Assembly (NCBI GenBank): GCA_019638515.1
Contig: JAHBTS010000004.1
Location: 62,001 to 126,000, forward strand
DNA length: 64,000 nt
Source of the DNA: Chitinophagales bacterium
Lineage (GTDB): Bacteria > Bacteroidota > Bacteroidia > Chitinophagales > LD1
Direction of reading: 5' to 3'
Part shown: positions 17,257 through 25,836 of the stretch, piece after piece
Numbering within the stretch: the stretch's first letter is position 1
How the letters are laid out: each line of letters starts with the position of its first letter
Made by a program: the position numbers and the translations under genes
Notes under the pieces: model-generated
Databases searched by the model: none
The model's input: the letters and a program-made list of their open reading frames with translations, nothing else
What the model was told of the DNA's origin: nothing

Positions 17257-19569
17257 TTATTGCATTTTAAGAATCTTAAATTCTGTTCTGCGGTTTTCTT
17301 GGTGTTGAGGCTCAGAGCATTTTACACCATTGCTGCACTTGTTTTTCAATTTGGTTTCACCATAACCTACAGCCAATAAGCGCTTAATATCAATACCTTT
17401 TGATTGCAAATAATCTACACAAGATTTTGCACGTTTTGCTGAAAGTACCAAATTGTATTGGTCGCTGGCACGGCTATCTGTGTGTGAGCTAAGCTCTATT
17501 TGCATATTAGGATACTTCTTTAAGATGTCTATTAAATTATCTAACTCTTTAGCTGCATCGGGGCGGATATTCCATTTATCTAAATCGTAGTAGATATTAT
17601 CTAAACGCACGGTTAAGCCTTCGCGCAATTGGTCTAAAGTAAGCTCTACCAACTTGGTAGTGCCCGGTTTTTCGCCTTTGGTGTTGATGGTTTTGGTAGC
17701 AGTGCTGTAACCATCCTTAGATACAGTAATAAAGTATTCTTTATTAGGCTCTATTACATATTTGCACTTGCAATCTGCTCCGGTAGTGCAAGTTTTTCTA
17801 GCTCCGCTTTCTTTTAGTTGTACTTCAACCAGCGCATCGGCCAAATTTCCTTTGTTTCTTTCTTTTGCACAAACTATTAAAGTAATTCCTTTAGAAGGAT
17901 CTACTTCAGGCAGATTAGCAGTATTATCTACAACGGCTGCCACCGGTGGTTTTTCTTTAACCGGAGAAAGTGGAATAGTAAAATTCGGATTGCTTAATGC
18001 TACCTTAATGCTAGTTGAATTGGTTTCGTATTTATCTTTAGAAGCTTCAAATTTGTACTCTTTTCCCGGGTCGGCAGTAAAGCAGAAGTTTCCTTTATCG
18101 TCTGTTTTTTTGCTGGCAACTGTTTTATCTACCAACAGCATGTTCACGTTAGCTTCTTTTAGCGGAAGGTTTGTTTCGGCATCTACCACTGTACCGCAAA
18201 TTTTTACGCCTTTGCGTTGCAACTTGTAAATATCGTCATCGCCTTTACCTCCTGTGCGGTTAGAAACAAAATAACCCAACTTGCCGCTTTCGTCTAACAC
18301 ATAGTTAAAGTCGTCTGCTTCGCTGTTAATTGGTGCTCCTAAATTAGAAACGCCTCCCCACTCGCCATTGGCAAAAGTGGCTGAATATACATCTAAACCT
18401 CCCAATCCGGTTCTTGAATCGGATGCAAAAAACAATGTGCCGTCATCGGAAATATATGGAAACATTTCGCGACCCGGAGTATTTACTTTTTGTCCTAAAT
18501 TGGTAGGAGTGCCCCAACCGTTTGCTTCTTTGAAACTTACATACAAATCTGTTTCGCCATATCCACCGGGCATATCGCTAATAAAGTACAAGCGTTTGCC
18601 ATCTTTAGAAAGAGTTGGATGCCCCACAGAATACTCACTGCTGTTGAAAGGCAACTCGCTTGGGTTTCCCCATTTTCCTTTCACTGAATCGAACTTGGCG
18701 GTATAGAGCTTCAACTTTACTATTCTGTCTTTGCTTTTGCCTACTTTTTTCAGAATGTTGCTACGGGTAAAAATCATTTCACCAAAGCCTTTGGTAAAGG
18801 TTACCGGACCTTCGTGATACTTGCGGTTAATTTCTTTTGACTTGGCAAGTGCCTTCACTTTTCCACCGTTTGAAACAAATAGGTCGTAGTATTTTTTATC
18901 GGTCCAGCTATCGGTTCTTCCTACAAAAGCACTGGTTCCTCTATTGCTTGAAAAAATTATTGAATTATCGCGATAGTAAGCCACACCAAAATCGGAGGCA
19001 TCGCTATTTTCGGCAGTAGCAGCTTGAATGCTGTGTGTGCCGTTGTCTTTCAGTAATTCTTCAACACTTACCAAACCATTTGCCAATTCCGAAGCGCGTG
19101 CATCGCCCGGATTCAACAGCGCATATTCATTAAAAACAGCATCGGCTTCTTTATATTTTTTATTGGCGCGCAATGCCAAACCGTAAAGCAATTTATTGTT
19201 GGCTTTAGCATTGGGCAATTTTGCCAAACTTTCGAGCAATGGCTCGGCTGCGGTATAGTTGTTTAAAATAAGGTAAGTTCTTACCAGCTTTTCTTTGGCT
19301 TCTATATTGTTTTCATCTTTTTTTAAAGCTGCTTTATATTCTTCGGCAGCATCCGGAAAAGCAAACTTTTTAAAGAGCCTATCGCCTCTGGAAACTGCCG
19401 GATTATTATTGTTGGCGCTAATTGCCTGAGTGGTGTTTGCCGATACGGCAGTGGTGGTGGTGGTGGCAGCTTTTTTTGCCTTCGCCTTTTTGGAAGTTGA
19501 TTGCGCAAACACACCAATTGTTCCAACCAAGAAGGTGCAAAGCAGTAAAACGATTAGTTTTTTCATCAC
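17257..19569 (-). CDS. PorE-like OmpA-family protein with TPR, WD40-like propeller and carboxypeptidase-like domains
   Basis: Protein of 770 residues with a signal peptide (to about 23, cleaved near VFAQ). Domains in order: low-complexity Ala/Thr linker (25-50); TPR repeats (about 55-170); five or so PD40/WD40-like blades (about 195-450, e.g. SVGHPTLSKDGKRLYFISD, MFPYISDDGTLFFASD); a carboxypeptidase-regulatory-like domain (about 455-540); a second related domain (565-650); and a C-terminal OmpA peptidoglycan-binding domain (about 665-770, with SSHTDSRASDQYN and LSAKRAKSC). This order matches PorE of the T9SS, which links the outer-membrane complex to the cell wall. It follows the PorP/SprF gene by 33 bp in one minus-strand run. 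A PorE paralogue serving this particular adhesin is equally possible. Confidence 0.85.
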   Translation of the reverse strand: MMKKLIVLLLCTFLVGTIGVFAQSTSKKAKAKKAATTTTTAVSANTTQAISANNNNPAVSRGDRLFKKFAFPDAAEEYKAALKKDENNIEAKEKLVRTYLILNNYTAAEPLLESLAKLPNAKANNKLLYGLALRANKKYKEADAVFNEYALLNPGDARASELANGLVSVEELLKDNGTHSIQAATAENSDASDFGVAYYRDNSIIFSSNRGTSAFVGRTDSWTDKKYYDLFVSNGGKVKALAKSKEINRKYHEGPVTFTKGFGEMIFTRSNILKKVGKSKDRIVKLKLYTAKFDSVKGKWGNPSELPFNSSEYSVGHPTLSKDGKRLYFISDMPGGYGETDLYVSFKEANGWGTPTNLGQKVNTPGREMFPYISDDGTLFFASDSRTGLGGLDVYSATFANGEWGGVSNLGAPINSEADDFNYVLDESGKLGYFVSNRTGGKGDDDIYKLQRKGVKICGTVVDAETNLPLKEANVNMLLVDKTVASKKTDDKGNFCFTADPGKEYKFEASKDKYETNSTSIKVALSNPNFTIPLSPVKEKPPVAAVVDNTANLPEVDPSKGITLIVCAKERNKGNLADALVEVQLKESGARKTCTTGADCKCKYVIEPNKEYFITVSKDGYSTATKTINTKGEKPGTTKLVELTLDQLREGLTVRLDNIYYDLDKWNIRPDAAKELDNLIDILKKYPNMQIELSSHTDSRASDQYNLVLSAKRAKSCVDYLQSKGIDIKRLLAVGYGETKLKNKCSNGVKCSEPQHQENRRTEFKILKMQ

Positions 19570-19602
19570 TTATATTTTGTGTTGGTATAGTTTTAAATTG
19601 GT

Positions 19603-20547
19603 TTAGAAATAGCGCACAGAGCGAGGGTTTACAACGCGTTTGCCTTTAAAATCGAAATCGTAACCCAGCATTACCTCATGCGTGCCACTGGTATAAGGAG
19701 AAAGTTTTGAAACTGTAAGATCGTAAGCATAACCAATGCGCAATTGGCGTGTAATATTTACTGCTGCCATAAAGCTGTAAGAGTCTTGCAAACGGTAACC
19801 TGCGCCCAACCAAACTCTATCTACAAAAATGAATGCTACGTTAAAATCGAAATCTATAGGTGCATATTTAGGAACATATTTCATTAAAACGCTCGGCATA
19901 AATTTTACCTTTTTACCGAGGTTGAAAACATAACCTGCAGTTGCATTTATGTGGGTGTAGCGTCTTGCTGCAGAACCTCCTGTTTCGTATATTTTAAAAT
20001 CTTTTCTAAGAGCACTTTGCAATAGATTAGGTACAGCAAATCCTACAAAGAATTTTTCGCTGTAGATATAAAAACCTGCCGAAACGTTGGGCAACCAAAG
20101 GCTTAGGTTGTTGCCTGCAAAACTAGGATCGGCCGGGTCGCCCGTTTTTACATCATTCAGTTTATTGTTGTAATTGGTAAAGCCCGCACCTATGCCTAAA
20201 GCAATTTTTACTTTCTTCTTTTTTCCTACCGGAATTCTATATGCAAAATCGAGCATTAGGTTGTTGGTGTTTGATACGCCTAATCTATCGTGTGTGTATA
20301 TTAAACCCAATGCAATATTGTTGTTGCGCAATGGAGAATGAATAGCTACCGAAGCTGTTTGAGGCGCCTTTGGAACATTCACCCACTGATGGCGGTAAAT
20401 GGCAGTGGTGCTAATAACCTCTCTGCTTCCTGCATAAGCCGGATTCAAATACAAGCCGTTAAAGCGATACATGGTGTATTCGGCATCTTGCTGAGCCATG
20501 CCGTAAAGCGCTGTAACGAGTGCGCAAATGGTGAGTATTTTTTTCAT
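19603..20547 (-). CDS. PorP/SprF family outer-membrane protein
   Basis: Beta-barrel protein of 314 residues with a signal peptide (MKKILTICALVTALYGMAQ). The family hallmark follows immediately: YTMYRFNGLYLNPAYAGSR, with later SVAIHSPLRNNNIALGL, and alternating strands through to an aromatic C-terminus (SVRYF). PorP/SprF proteins are T9SS outer-membrane components. SprF-type members are needed for export of a partner protein with a type B C-terminal domain, usually encoded next door. That holds here: the 901-aa adhesin is just upstream (30 bp) and the OmpA protein just downstream. Confidence 0.93.
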   Translation of the reverse strand: MKKILTICALVTALYGMAQQDAEYTMYRFNGLYLNPAYAGSREVISTTAIYRHQWVNVPKAPQTASVAIHSPLRNNNIALGLIYTHDRLGVSNTNNLMLDFAYRIPVGKKKKVKIALGIGAGFTNYNNKLNDVKTGDPADPSFAGNNLSLWLPNVSAGFYIYSEKFFVGFAVPNLLQSALRKDFKIYETGGSAARRYTHINATAGYVFNLGKKVKFMPSVLMKYVPKYAPIDFDFNVAFIFVDRVWLGAGYRLQDSYSFMAAVNITRQLRIGYAYDLTVSKLSPYTSGTHEVMLGYDFDFKGKRVVNPRSVRYF

Positions 20548-20577
20548 TCTATACCTAATTGAACGGTTGTTTTAATC

Positions 20578-23283
20578 TTATCTGTTTATTACCACAAAAC
20601 CTACAATATCTTTTGTTTTTCCATCGTTCAGCTTCAACACATAATAGTATGTAGCATCGGGTAGTGGTTGGTTGTTTTGCTCCCACGTGCCATCAAAATC
20701 ATTATGGTAACCTTCGCCCGGGCTGCGCCATACAATATCGCCCCATCTGTTAAAAACTATCAACTCTGCTTTAGGATACCGGTCTATGTTTTCAATTACA
20801 AACTTATCGTTCTTGCCATCGCTGTTGGGTGAAAACCCTTCTGGAATTTCAACAAGCGGAGCTGGGGTTACTTGAATAATTACAGTGGCGTTGCTGCAAT
20901 ATACTTTTCCGTTTATTACACCACAAAGTGTATAGCAGAACGAATCTTTACCTGTGTAGCCTGCGTTGGGCACATAGCGAATAATACCTGCTGAAGTATC
21001 GGTAATTTCTACGGTTCCGTTTTTAGGTGTGCTGCATAGCGAAATATATGAACCGGGAACAGAAGCATCGTTGGCTTTTAAGTCTATTACTGCGTTTTTA
21101 TCGCTATCTGCAGTGCCCTCATCATTTACGGCTTTTACCGGAACGGTTACAACCACAGTAGCAGTATCGCATTTGCGTGGAGTTACGGTTACCGGCTGGC
21201 AAATAACGTAGAAGAAGGTATCTGCTCCTGCATAAGCCGGACGTGGAGTATAGTCTATGTTGCCGGAGCTGTTTAAGGTAACAGTACCGTTTACAGAAGC
21301 ATCATCATATACTTCTGTGGTTGAAAATCCGGTGCCGTCTTCATCAATATCGTTTGCAGTTTGGTTTATTACCAACACCGTTCCTGAAGTATAGGTTACA
21401 GTATCGTCCACAGCAATAATTCCATCGCTTACCGGAGTAACTGTTACAATTACTATTACGGTATCGCATAAATGGGTTTCATCGCAAGCTACTACGGTAA
21501 AACTATCAGTGCCGTTCCAATTTGGTGGAGGCACCATATCTAAGCAAACTGTGGTATCGGTAGTTAATACCGTATCGGCTGTGGTTACGTTTATGATGTT
21601 TCCAAGTATTGAAACTATCTGTGTTTTATTGTTATTTACATCGGTTACATTAAAACACAAAACTACACTACTGTCTTCCGGAAATGTAACTCTTATGGTA
21701 TCTACGGGGTTTCCTTCGTTTGAAATTACCGGAGGTGTGTAGCAAGAGAAAATAGTTAAATCTACTCTAGCAATATCGCATAATTTTGGACTGCCATTAT
21801 CGCAAGCTGTATAGAAGAAGAAATCGGTTCCTACATAGGTAGTATCGTTAGGTATAAACATTACCATACTGTCGCTTACCACATAAGCATCGCCATGTGC
21901 ACCATACCCGGCTATATTATCTAATGAAACTGTATGGTTGTAATCGCGATCGAAATCATTGTTCAATACGTTTATATATAGTGTATCGCGGTTGCAAACG
22001 GTACCTTGGTCGTTAAACAATGTTGGCACATAAGCATTGCATTCATAAGGCCCAACATACAATGCCAAATCTGCAGTATCGCAACCGGCATTGTTACAAA
22101 CTTCGTATTTTACAAACACAAAAGTATCTAACGAAACGCCCGGTCCTGTATAAGAAATTATTCCTGTTGCCGTATCTGCCGTTGCTATTCCCGAAGTTGG
22201 CTGGCTAATAATCTGAGTAAGTTTTAGCGGACCACAGTTTAAAGGATTGATATCGTTTTTAAGCACCGGATAAGCAAAAGCACATGTTTCTCCAAAGCCT
22301 GTTGGTGCTACATCTAAAACAGCTATGGGCTTTTGGCAGGTTACCGGAGCCACACCCACCAACACCATTGCTGTATCGCAACCGCAAGCAGTGCAAAAGC
22401 TATATACAATGGTATCTAAACCAACATACGTATTGTTGGCCTGATATACTATTTGATTATTTAAGATACTTGCCGCGCCATTTGCGGGCAGTTTTACAAT
22501 TGAAAAACCGGTGAGTGTAAACTGATTTAAGTTATCGTTCAACAAAACTTGAACGGTATCTTTTTTTCCTTGTACGGTTTGAAGATTATCATCATTTGCC
22601 TCGGGAGCAATACAATTGCCTAGCGTGTTTAGCAAAACAGTAGCTGTATCGCAAGCCGGGCAAGTGTCGCCTTGTGAACGATTGTAACACACCGAATAAA
22701 CAAAGGAATCTACTCCAGTGCTGGTATTGTTATTGAAGTAATTTAGTTGATTTCCCGAAACCGTTACCGTGCCATTGGTTGGCTGAGTAGTTGTAATTGT
22801 AAATGGAATTTTTGCAGGAAAAGAATCGTTTACCAATACATTCAACTTATTGTTGAAATTATTGTAAACTATAAAATTATCGTTTCCTAAAAGTGGAGCT
22901 CCACAATAGTTAGAAACCACCACAACCACCGTAACCGGATTAGAGCATCCGCACTGATTACAAACGCGATAAGTAAAAGTGGCTATTCCTAAAAAAGATG
23001 GATCCGGAGTAAACACAATGCTATCGTTGTTTAACACCACTGCAGTACCTGCTGTTGCTACCGGAGCCGTTACTATTTGTGTGGTAAGCGGCTTTAAAAC
23101 AGGCTGCCCAAAAATGGTAGTGGTATCGTTTTTTTGAACATTTATTACTACCGCAGTACCTTGTAAGGTATTAGAGAAATCGCTAACGGCTAAAGGTTGA
23201 TCGCACTGTGCAAACAAATTCGATTGAAACGAAAAACAAATGGCTACAAATGCGCAGAGATATAAATGAAAAGTTTTCTGCAT
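20578..23283 (-). CDS. Large secreted adhesin-like protein with T9SS type B sorting domain
   Basis: Start placed at ATG 23283 (901 residues): this gives a clean signal peptide (MQKTFHLYLCAFVAICFSF...FAQC), and a promoter -7 box at 23305-23312 rules out the earlier ATG at 23307. The body is a chain of about eight Ig/cadherin-like repeats of 85-95 residues. They recur as VxVLxNDx near the start and YxVCxxxxCDTAxVxVxV near the end, and are rich in cysteine. The last 90 residues are the gliding-motility-associated type B domain (EIPEGFSPNSDGKNDKFVI, VFNRWGDIVWRS, DATYYYVLKL). It is probably exported by the T9SS through the PorP/SprF protein encoded 30 bp downstream. Confidence 0.9.
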   Translation of the reverse strand: MQKTFHLYLCAFVAICFSFQSNLFAQCDQPLAVSDFSNTLQGTAVVINVQKNDTTTIFGQPVLKPLTTQIVTAPVATAGTAVVLNNDSIVFTPDPSFLGIATFTYRVCNQCGCSNPVTVVVVVSNYCGAPLLGNDNFIVYNNFNNKLNVLVNDSFPAKIPFTITTTQPTNGTVTVSGNQLNYFNNNTSTGVDSFVYSVCYNRSQGDTCPACDTATVLLNTLGNCIAPEANDDNLQTVQGKKDTVQVLLNDNLNQFTLTGFSIVKLPANGAASILNNQIVYQANNTYVGLDTIVYSFCTACGCDTAMVLVGVAPVTCQKPIAVLDVAPTGFGETCAFAYPVLKNDINPLNCGPLKLTQIISQPTSGIATADTATGIISYTGPGVSLDTFVFVKYEVCNNAGCDTADLALYVGPYECNAYVPTLFNDQGTVCNRDTLYINVLNNDFDRDYNHTVSLDNIAGYGAHGDAYVVSDSMVMFIPNDTTYVGTDFFFYTACDNGSPKLCDIARVDLTIFSCYTPPVISNEGNPVDTIRVTFPEDSSVVLCFNVTDVNNNKTQIVSILGNIINVTTADTVLTTDTTVCLDMVPPPNWNGTDSFTVVACDETHLCDTVIVIVTVTPVSDGIIAVDDTVTYTSGTVLVINQTANDIDEDGTGFSTTEVYDDASVNGTVTLNSSGNIDYTPRPAYAGADTFFYVICQPVTVTPRKCDTATVVVTVPVKAVNDEGTADSDKNAVIDLKANDASVPGSYISLCSTPKNGTVEITDTSAGIIRYVPNAGYTGKDSFCYTLCGVINGKVYCSNATVIIQVTPAPLVEIPEGFSPNSDGKNDKFVIENIDRYPKAELIVFNRWGDIVWRSPGEGYHNDFDGTWEQNNQPLPDATYYYVLKLNDGKTKDIVGFVVINR

Positions 23284-23304
23284 ACTTAATTCGGATGATG
23301 TGGG

Positions 23305-23335
23305 CAAAAATATCTTTTATGATAAAACATTCAAA
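23305..23335 (-). promoter_or_regulatory. Bacteroidota-type promoter of the adhesin-PorP-OmpA operon
   Basis: On the minus strand TTTG (23332-23335), a 19-bp spacer, and TATTTTTG (23305-23312) match the TTTG/TAnnTTTG consensus of the primary sigma factor in this phylum. The expected transcription start is about 15 bp before ATG 23283. Confidence 0.7.
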
Positions 23336-23383
23336 ATAAAACTATCTTTTAAAATAGTTCCTTCAAAACCTTTGGTGGAAAAC

Positions 23384-23794
23384 TCAGCGCTTTTGCTGTT
23401 TAAGAAACTGCGCACCCTGCTCTGTAAGTTTGTTTACAAAACGAAGTGTATCTTTCTTAAACCTGAAATAACTCTCTTTTTCTCCGAGAAAAAAATCGCC
23501 TTGCAGGTATTCTCTACCATTGATGAGCCACATTACAAAACCATCTGCTTTTTTAATGGTATCGGTAGCCGAATGTGTATCTACAAATGAGTTAAACATG
23601 CGTACATTCCTGCCTTCCATAGAAAGGCTGTTGGTGGCAGGAAAATGATATACTACATCGGCTTGGGTGGTAGAATCGCGCAGTGCAACAAACATTTTTT
23701 GCGGCAATGCAGTAGATTTTTGTTGAGCCAAAAGCGGCAAAAAAACAGCCTGCATTGCTACTAAAAGCGATAAGAGTATATAGCGGGTTTTCAC
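23384..23794 (-). CDS. Small secreted protein of unknown function
   Basis: Protein of 136 residues with a signal peptide (MKTRYILLSLLVAMQAVFLPLLAQ) and a mature domain of about 110 residues (VVYHFPATNSLSMEG, FVMWLINGREYLQGDFFLG). No family recognised. It starts 16 bp after the queA stop and is probably co-transcribed with queA. Its size and strand-rich look suggest a small periplasmic or lipid-side beta protein, but nothing in it decides that. Confidence 0.75.
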   Translation of the reverse strand: MKTRYILLSLLVAMQAVFLPLLAQQKSTALPQKMFVALRDSTTQADVVYHFPATNSLSMEGRNVRMFNSFVDTHSATDTIKKADGFVMWLINGREYLQGDFFLGEKESYFRFKKDTLRFVNKLTEQGAQFLKQQKR

Positions 23795-23810
23795 TTTTTA
23801 GTTGAGTGTA

Positions 23811-24860
23811 CTAAATAATCAGCATAGAATCACCATAGCTGAAAAACTTATATTTTTCTTTAACGGCTTGCTCATATGCTTTCATTATTAAATCATAACC
23901 GCCAAAGGCTGCCACCATAATTAAGAGGCTGCTTTTAGGCAAGTGGAAATTGGTAATCATAGCATTAGCAATATTGAAATTGTATGGCGGATGAACAAAT
24001 AGGTTTGTCCAACCTTCGTATGGTTTCAACATTCCATTGCTGGTAATTGCACTTTCTATGGTGCGCATAGAAGTGGTACCAACGGCACAAATTTTCTTTC
24101 CATCTGCTTTTGCTGAGTTTACGATTTTTACGGCCTTGTCGTAAATCTCTATCTGCTCGGCATCCATTTTGTGTTTAGAAAGGTCTTCTACATCAATGGT
24201 ACGGAAAGTTCCTAAGCCAACGTGCAATGTTACTTCTGCAAAGTTTACACCTTTAATTTCGAGTTTTTTTAATAGTTCGCGGCTAAAGTGCAAACCGGCC
24301 GTAGGTGCTGCTACCGAGCCTTCGCTTTTTGCAAACACGGTTTGGTAGCGCTCTTCGTCCATGGGTTCTGGCTTGCGCTTAATATATTTAGGGAGTGGCG
24401 TTTCGCCCATTCCGTACAATATCTTTTTAAACTTTTCATAGGGTCCTTCGAATAAAAAACGGATGGTTCTTCCGCGCGAAGTGGTATTATCCACAACTTC
24501 GGCAATCAACTCATCGTTTTCACCAAAATACAATTTATTGCCCACTCTAATTTTTCTGGCGGGATCTACCAATACATCCCACAAAAAAGTATCGCGATTT
24601 AGCTCGCGCAATAGGAACACTTCTATTTTGGCGCCTGTTTTTTCCTTTAAACCATATAGGCGAGCAGGAAATACTTTGGTATTGTTTAAAATCATTACAT
24701 CGCCTTCACCAAAATATTTCAACACATCTTTAAATACTTTGTGTTCAATTTTTTTTGTTTGACGATTTACTACCATTAAGCGGCTTTCATCGCGATTTTT
24801 TGCAGGGTATTCTGCAATAGCATCCTTTGGTAGGTTAAAGTTGAAAGAAGATAATTTCAT
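23811..24860 (-). CDS. queA: S-adenosylmethionine:tRNA ribosyltransferase-isomerase
   Basis: Transfers the ribosyl part of SAM to 7-aminomethyl-7-deazaguanine in tRNA to form epoxyqueuosine, the second-to-last step of queuosine synthesis. The protein has 349 residues. Family segments: [13 protein letters not shown] at the N-terminus, [45 protein letters not shown] and [26 protein letters not shown] is near the end. It lies 97 bp downstream of proC on the same strand. Confidence 0.96.
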   Translation of the reverse strand: MKLSSFNFNLPKDAIAEYPAKNRDESRLMVVNRQTKKIEHKVFKDVLKYFGEGDVMILNNTKVFPARLYGLKEKTGAKIEVFLLRELNRDTFLWDVLVDPARKIRVGNKLYFGENDELIAEVVDNTTSRGRTIRFLFEGPYEKFKKILYGMGETPLPKYIKRKPEPMDEERYQTVFAKSEGSVAAPTAGLHFSRELLKKLEIKGVNFAEVTLHVGLGTFRTIDVEDLSKHKMDAEQIEIYDKAVKIVNSAKADGKKICAVGTTSMRTIESAITSNGMLKPYEGWTNLFVHPPYNFNIANAMITNFHLPKSSLLIMVAAFGGYDLIMKAYEQAVKEKYKFFSYGDSMLII

Positions 24861-24957
24861 TGTTAAAAGAATTTTACGGAACTCTGAAAAAGCGGGCGCG
24901 AATATACACTCAAAATGATGAGTTGTAAAGTATTGAGCATTTTTTATCGTGTTTGGG

Positions 24958-25758
24958 CTAATTTCCTAACTCTACTGCTCTTTCAAAAGCTGCTTGCACG
25001 CCTTTGTTTATGGATTGCCGAAGGTCTGTTTCTTTAAACGATTTTAATGCCGCTTCGGTAGTTCCTCCTTTTGATGCTACTTTTGCAATCCACTCTTCGC
25101 AACTTAACTCATTGCGGCTAAGCAAGTGTACTGCACCAAAAAATGTTTGCATTACCATTAATTCTGCTTCAGATTTATTGAAGCCTAAACTTGTGGCCTT
25201 GGCTATCATTTCGTTCATAAAATAAAATACATAAGCCGGTCCGCTGCCCGAAATGGCGGTAGCTGCATCTAAGAGTTGTTCGCTCTCTACATAAATAGCT
25301 TTTCCGGTAGTGCTTAGCAGGTTTTGAATAATAAATACCTCCTTTTTATCTAAAGCGCTGCTCGATGAAAAAACTGTAATTCCCATGCCTATTTGAGCAG
25401 GCAAATTGGGCATAGCACGCACTACTTTGTGTGTGTGCAGCCGCTTGGCAATATGCTCCATTTTTACTCCCGCCATTATAGACAACACTATTTGCTCTGC
25501 ATGTAAAAATGGTGCTATTTGAGTTGCCAACGCATCGAAATCTTGTGGTTTTACGGCCAATAAAATTATATCGGCTTCGCCAATTTGAGTGCCTGCTTCG
25601 CTAATAATATTTTGTGGCAACACGTTTTTAAATGTGTGCTGCTGCAACTCCTTTTTATCGAAAAGAAAAAGATTTTCGGGCTGTGTAAAATGGGAGTGCA
25701 ATAAGCAGCGAACATAGGTTGCACCCATATTGCCTACACCAATAATAAGTACTCGCAT
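24958..25758 (-). CDS. proC: Pyrroline-5-carboxylate reductase
   Basis: NAD(P)H-dependent last step of proline synthesis. The protein has 266 residues. The dinucleotide-binding [10 protein letters not shown] is at about 7-16. AVKPQDF and [14 protein letters not shown] are typical, and the C-terminal substrate domain has [17 protein letters not shown] and [12 protein letters not shown]. It is separated from ftsZ by a terminator. Confidence 0.96.
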   Translation of the reverse strand: MRVLIIGVGNMGATYVRCLLHSHFTQPENLFLFDKKELQQHTFKNVLPQNIISEAGTQIGEADIILLAVKPQDFDALATQIAPFLHAEQIVLSIMAGVKMEHIAKRLHTHKVVRAMPNLPAQIGMGITVFSSSSALDKKEVFIIQNLLSTTGKAIYVESEQLLDAATAISGSGPAYVFYFMNEMIAKATSLGFNKSEAELMVMQTFFGAVHLLSRNELSCEEWIAKVASKGGTTEAALKSFKETDLRQSINKGVQAAFERAVELGN

Positions 25759-25781
25759 AATTTATTTTGAAATTTGGGAAA

Positions 25782-25814
25782 GAAAAAACCGGAACCCATT
25801 TCTGGAATTCCGGC
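25782..25814 (-). terminator. Terminator downstream of ftsZ
   Basis: Stem CCGGAA/TTCCGG (about 25789-25794 with 25808-25813). On the minus strand it is followed by a T-run (complement of AAAAAA at 25783-25788). It lies 23 bp past the ftsZ stop. Confidence 0.7.
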
Positions 25815-25836
25815 TCCGACTATGACACACAAAAGT

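Noticed and set aside
17762..18229. Antisense frame over the OmpA gene
   Set aside because: Low-complexity shadow of the real gene on the other strand.
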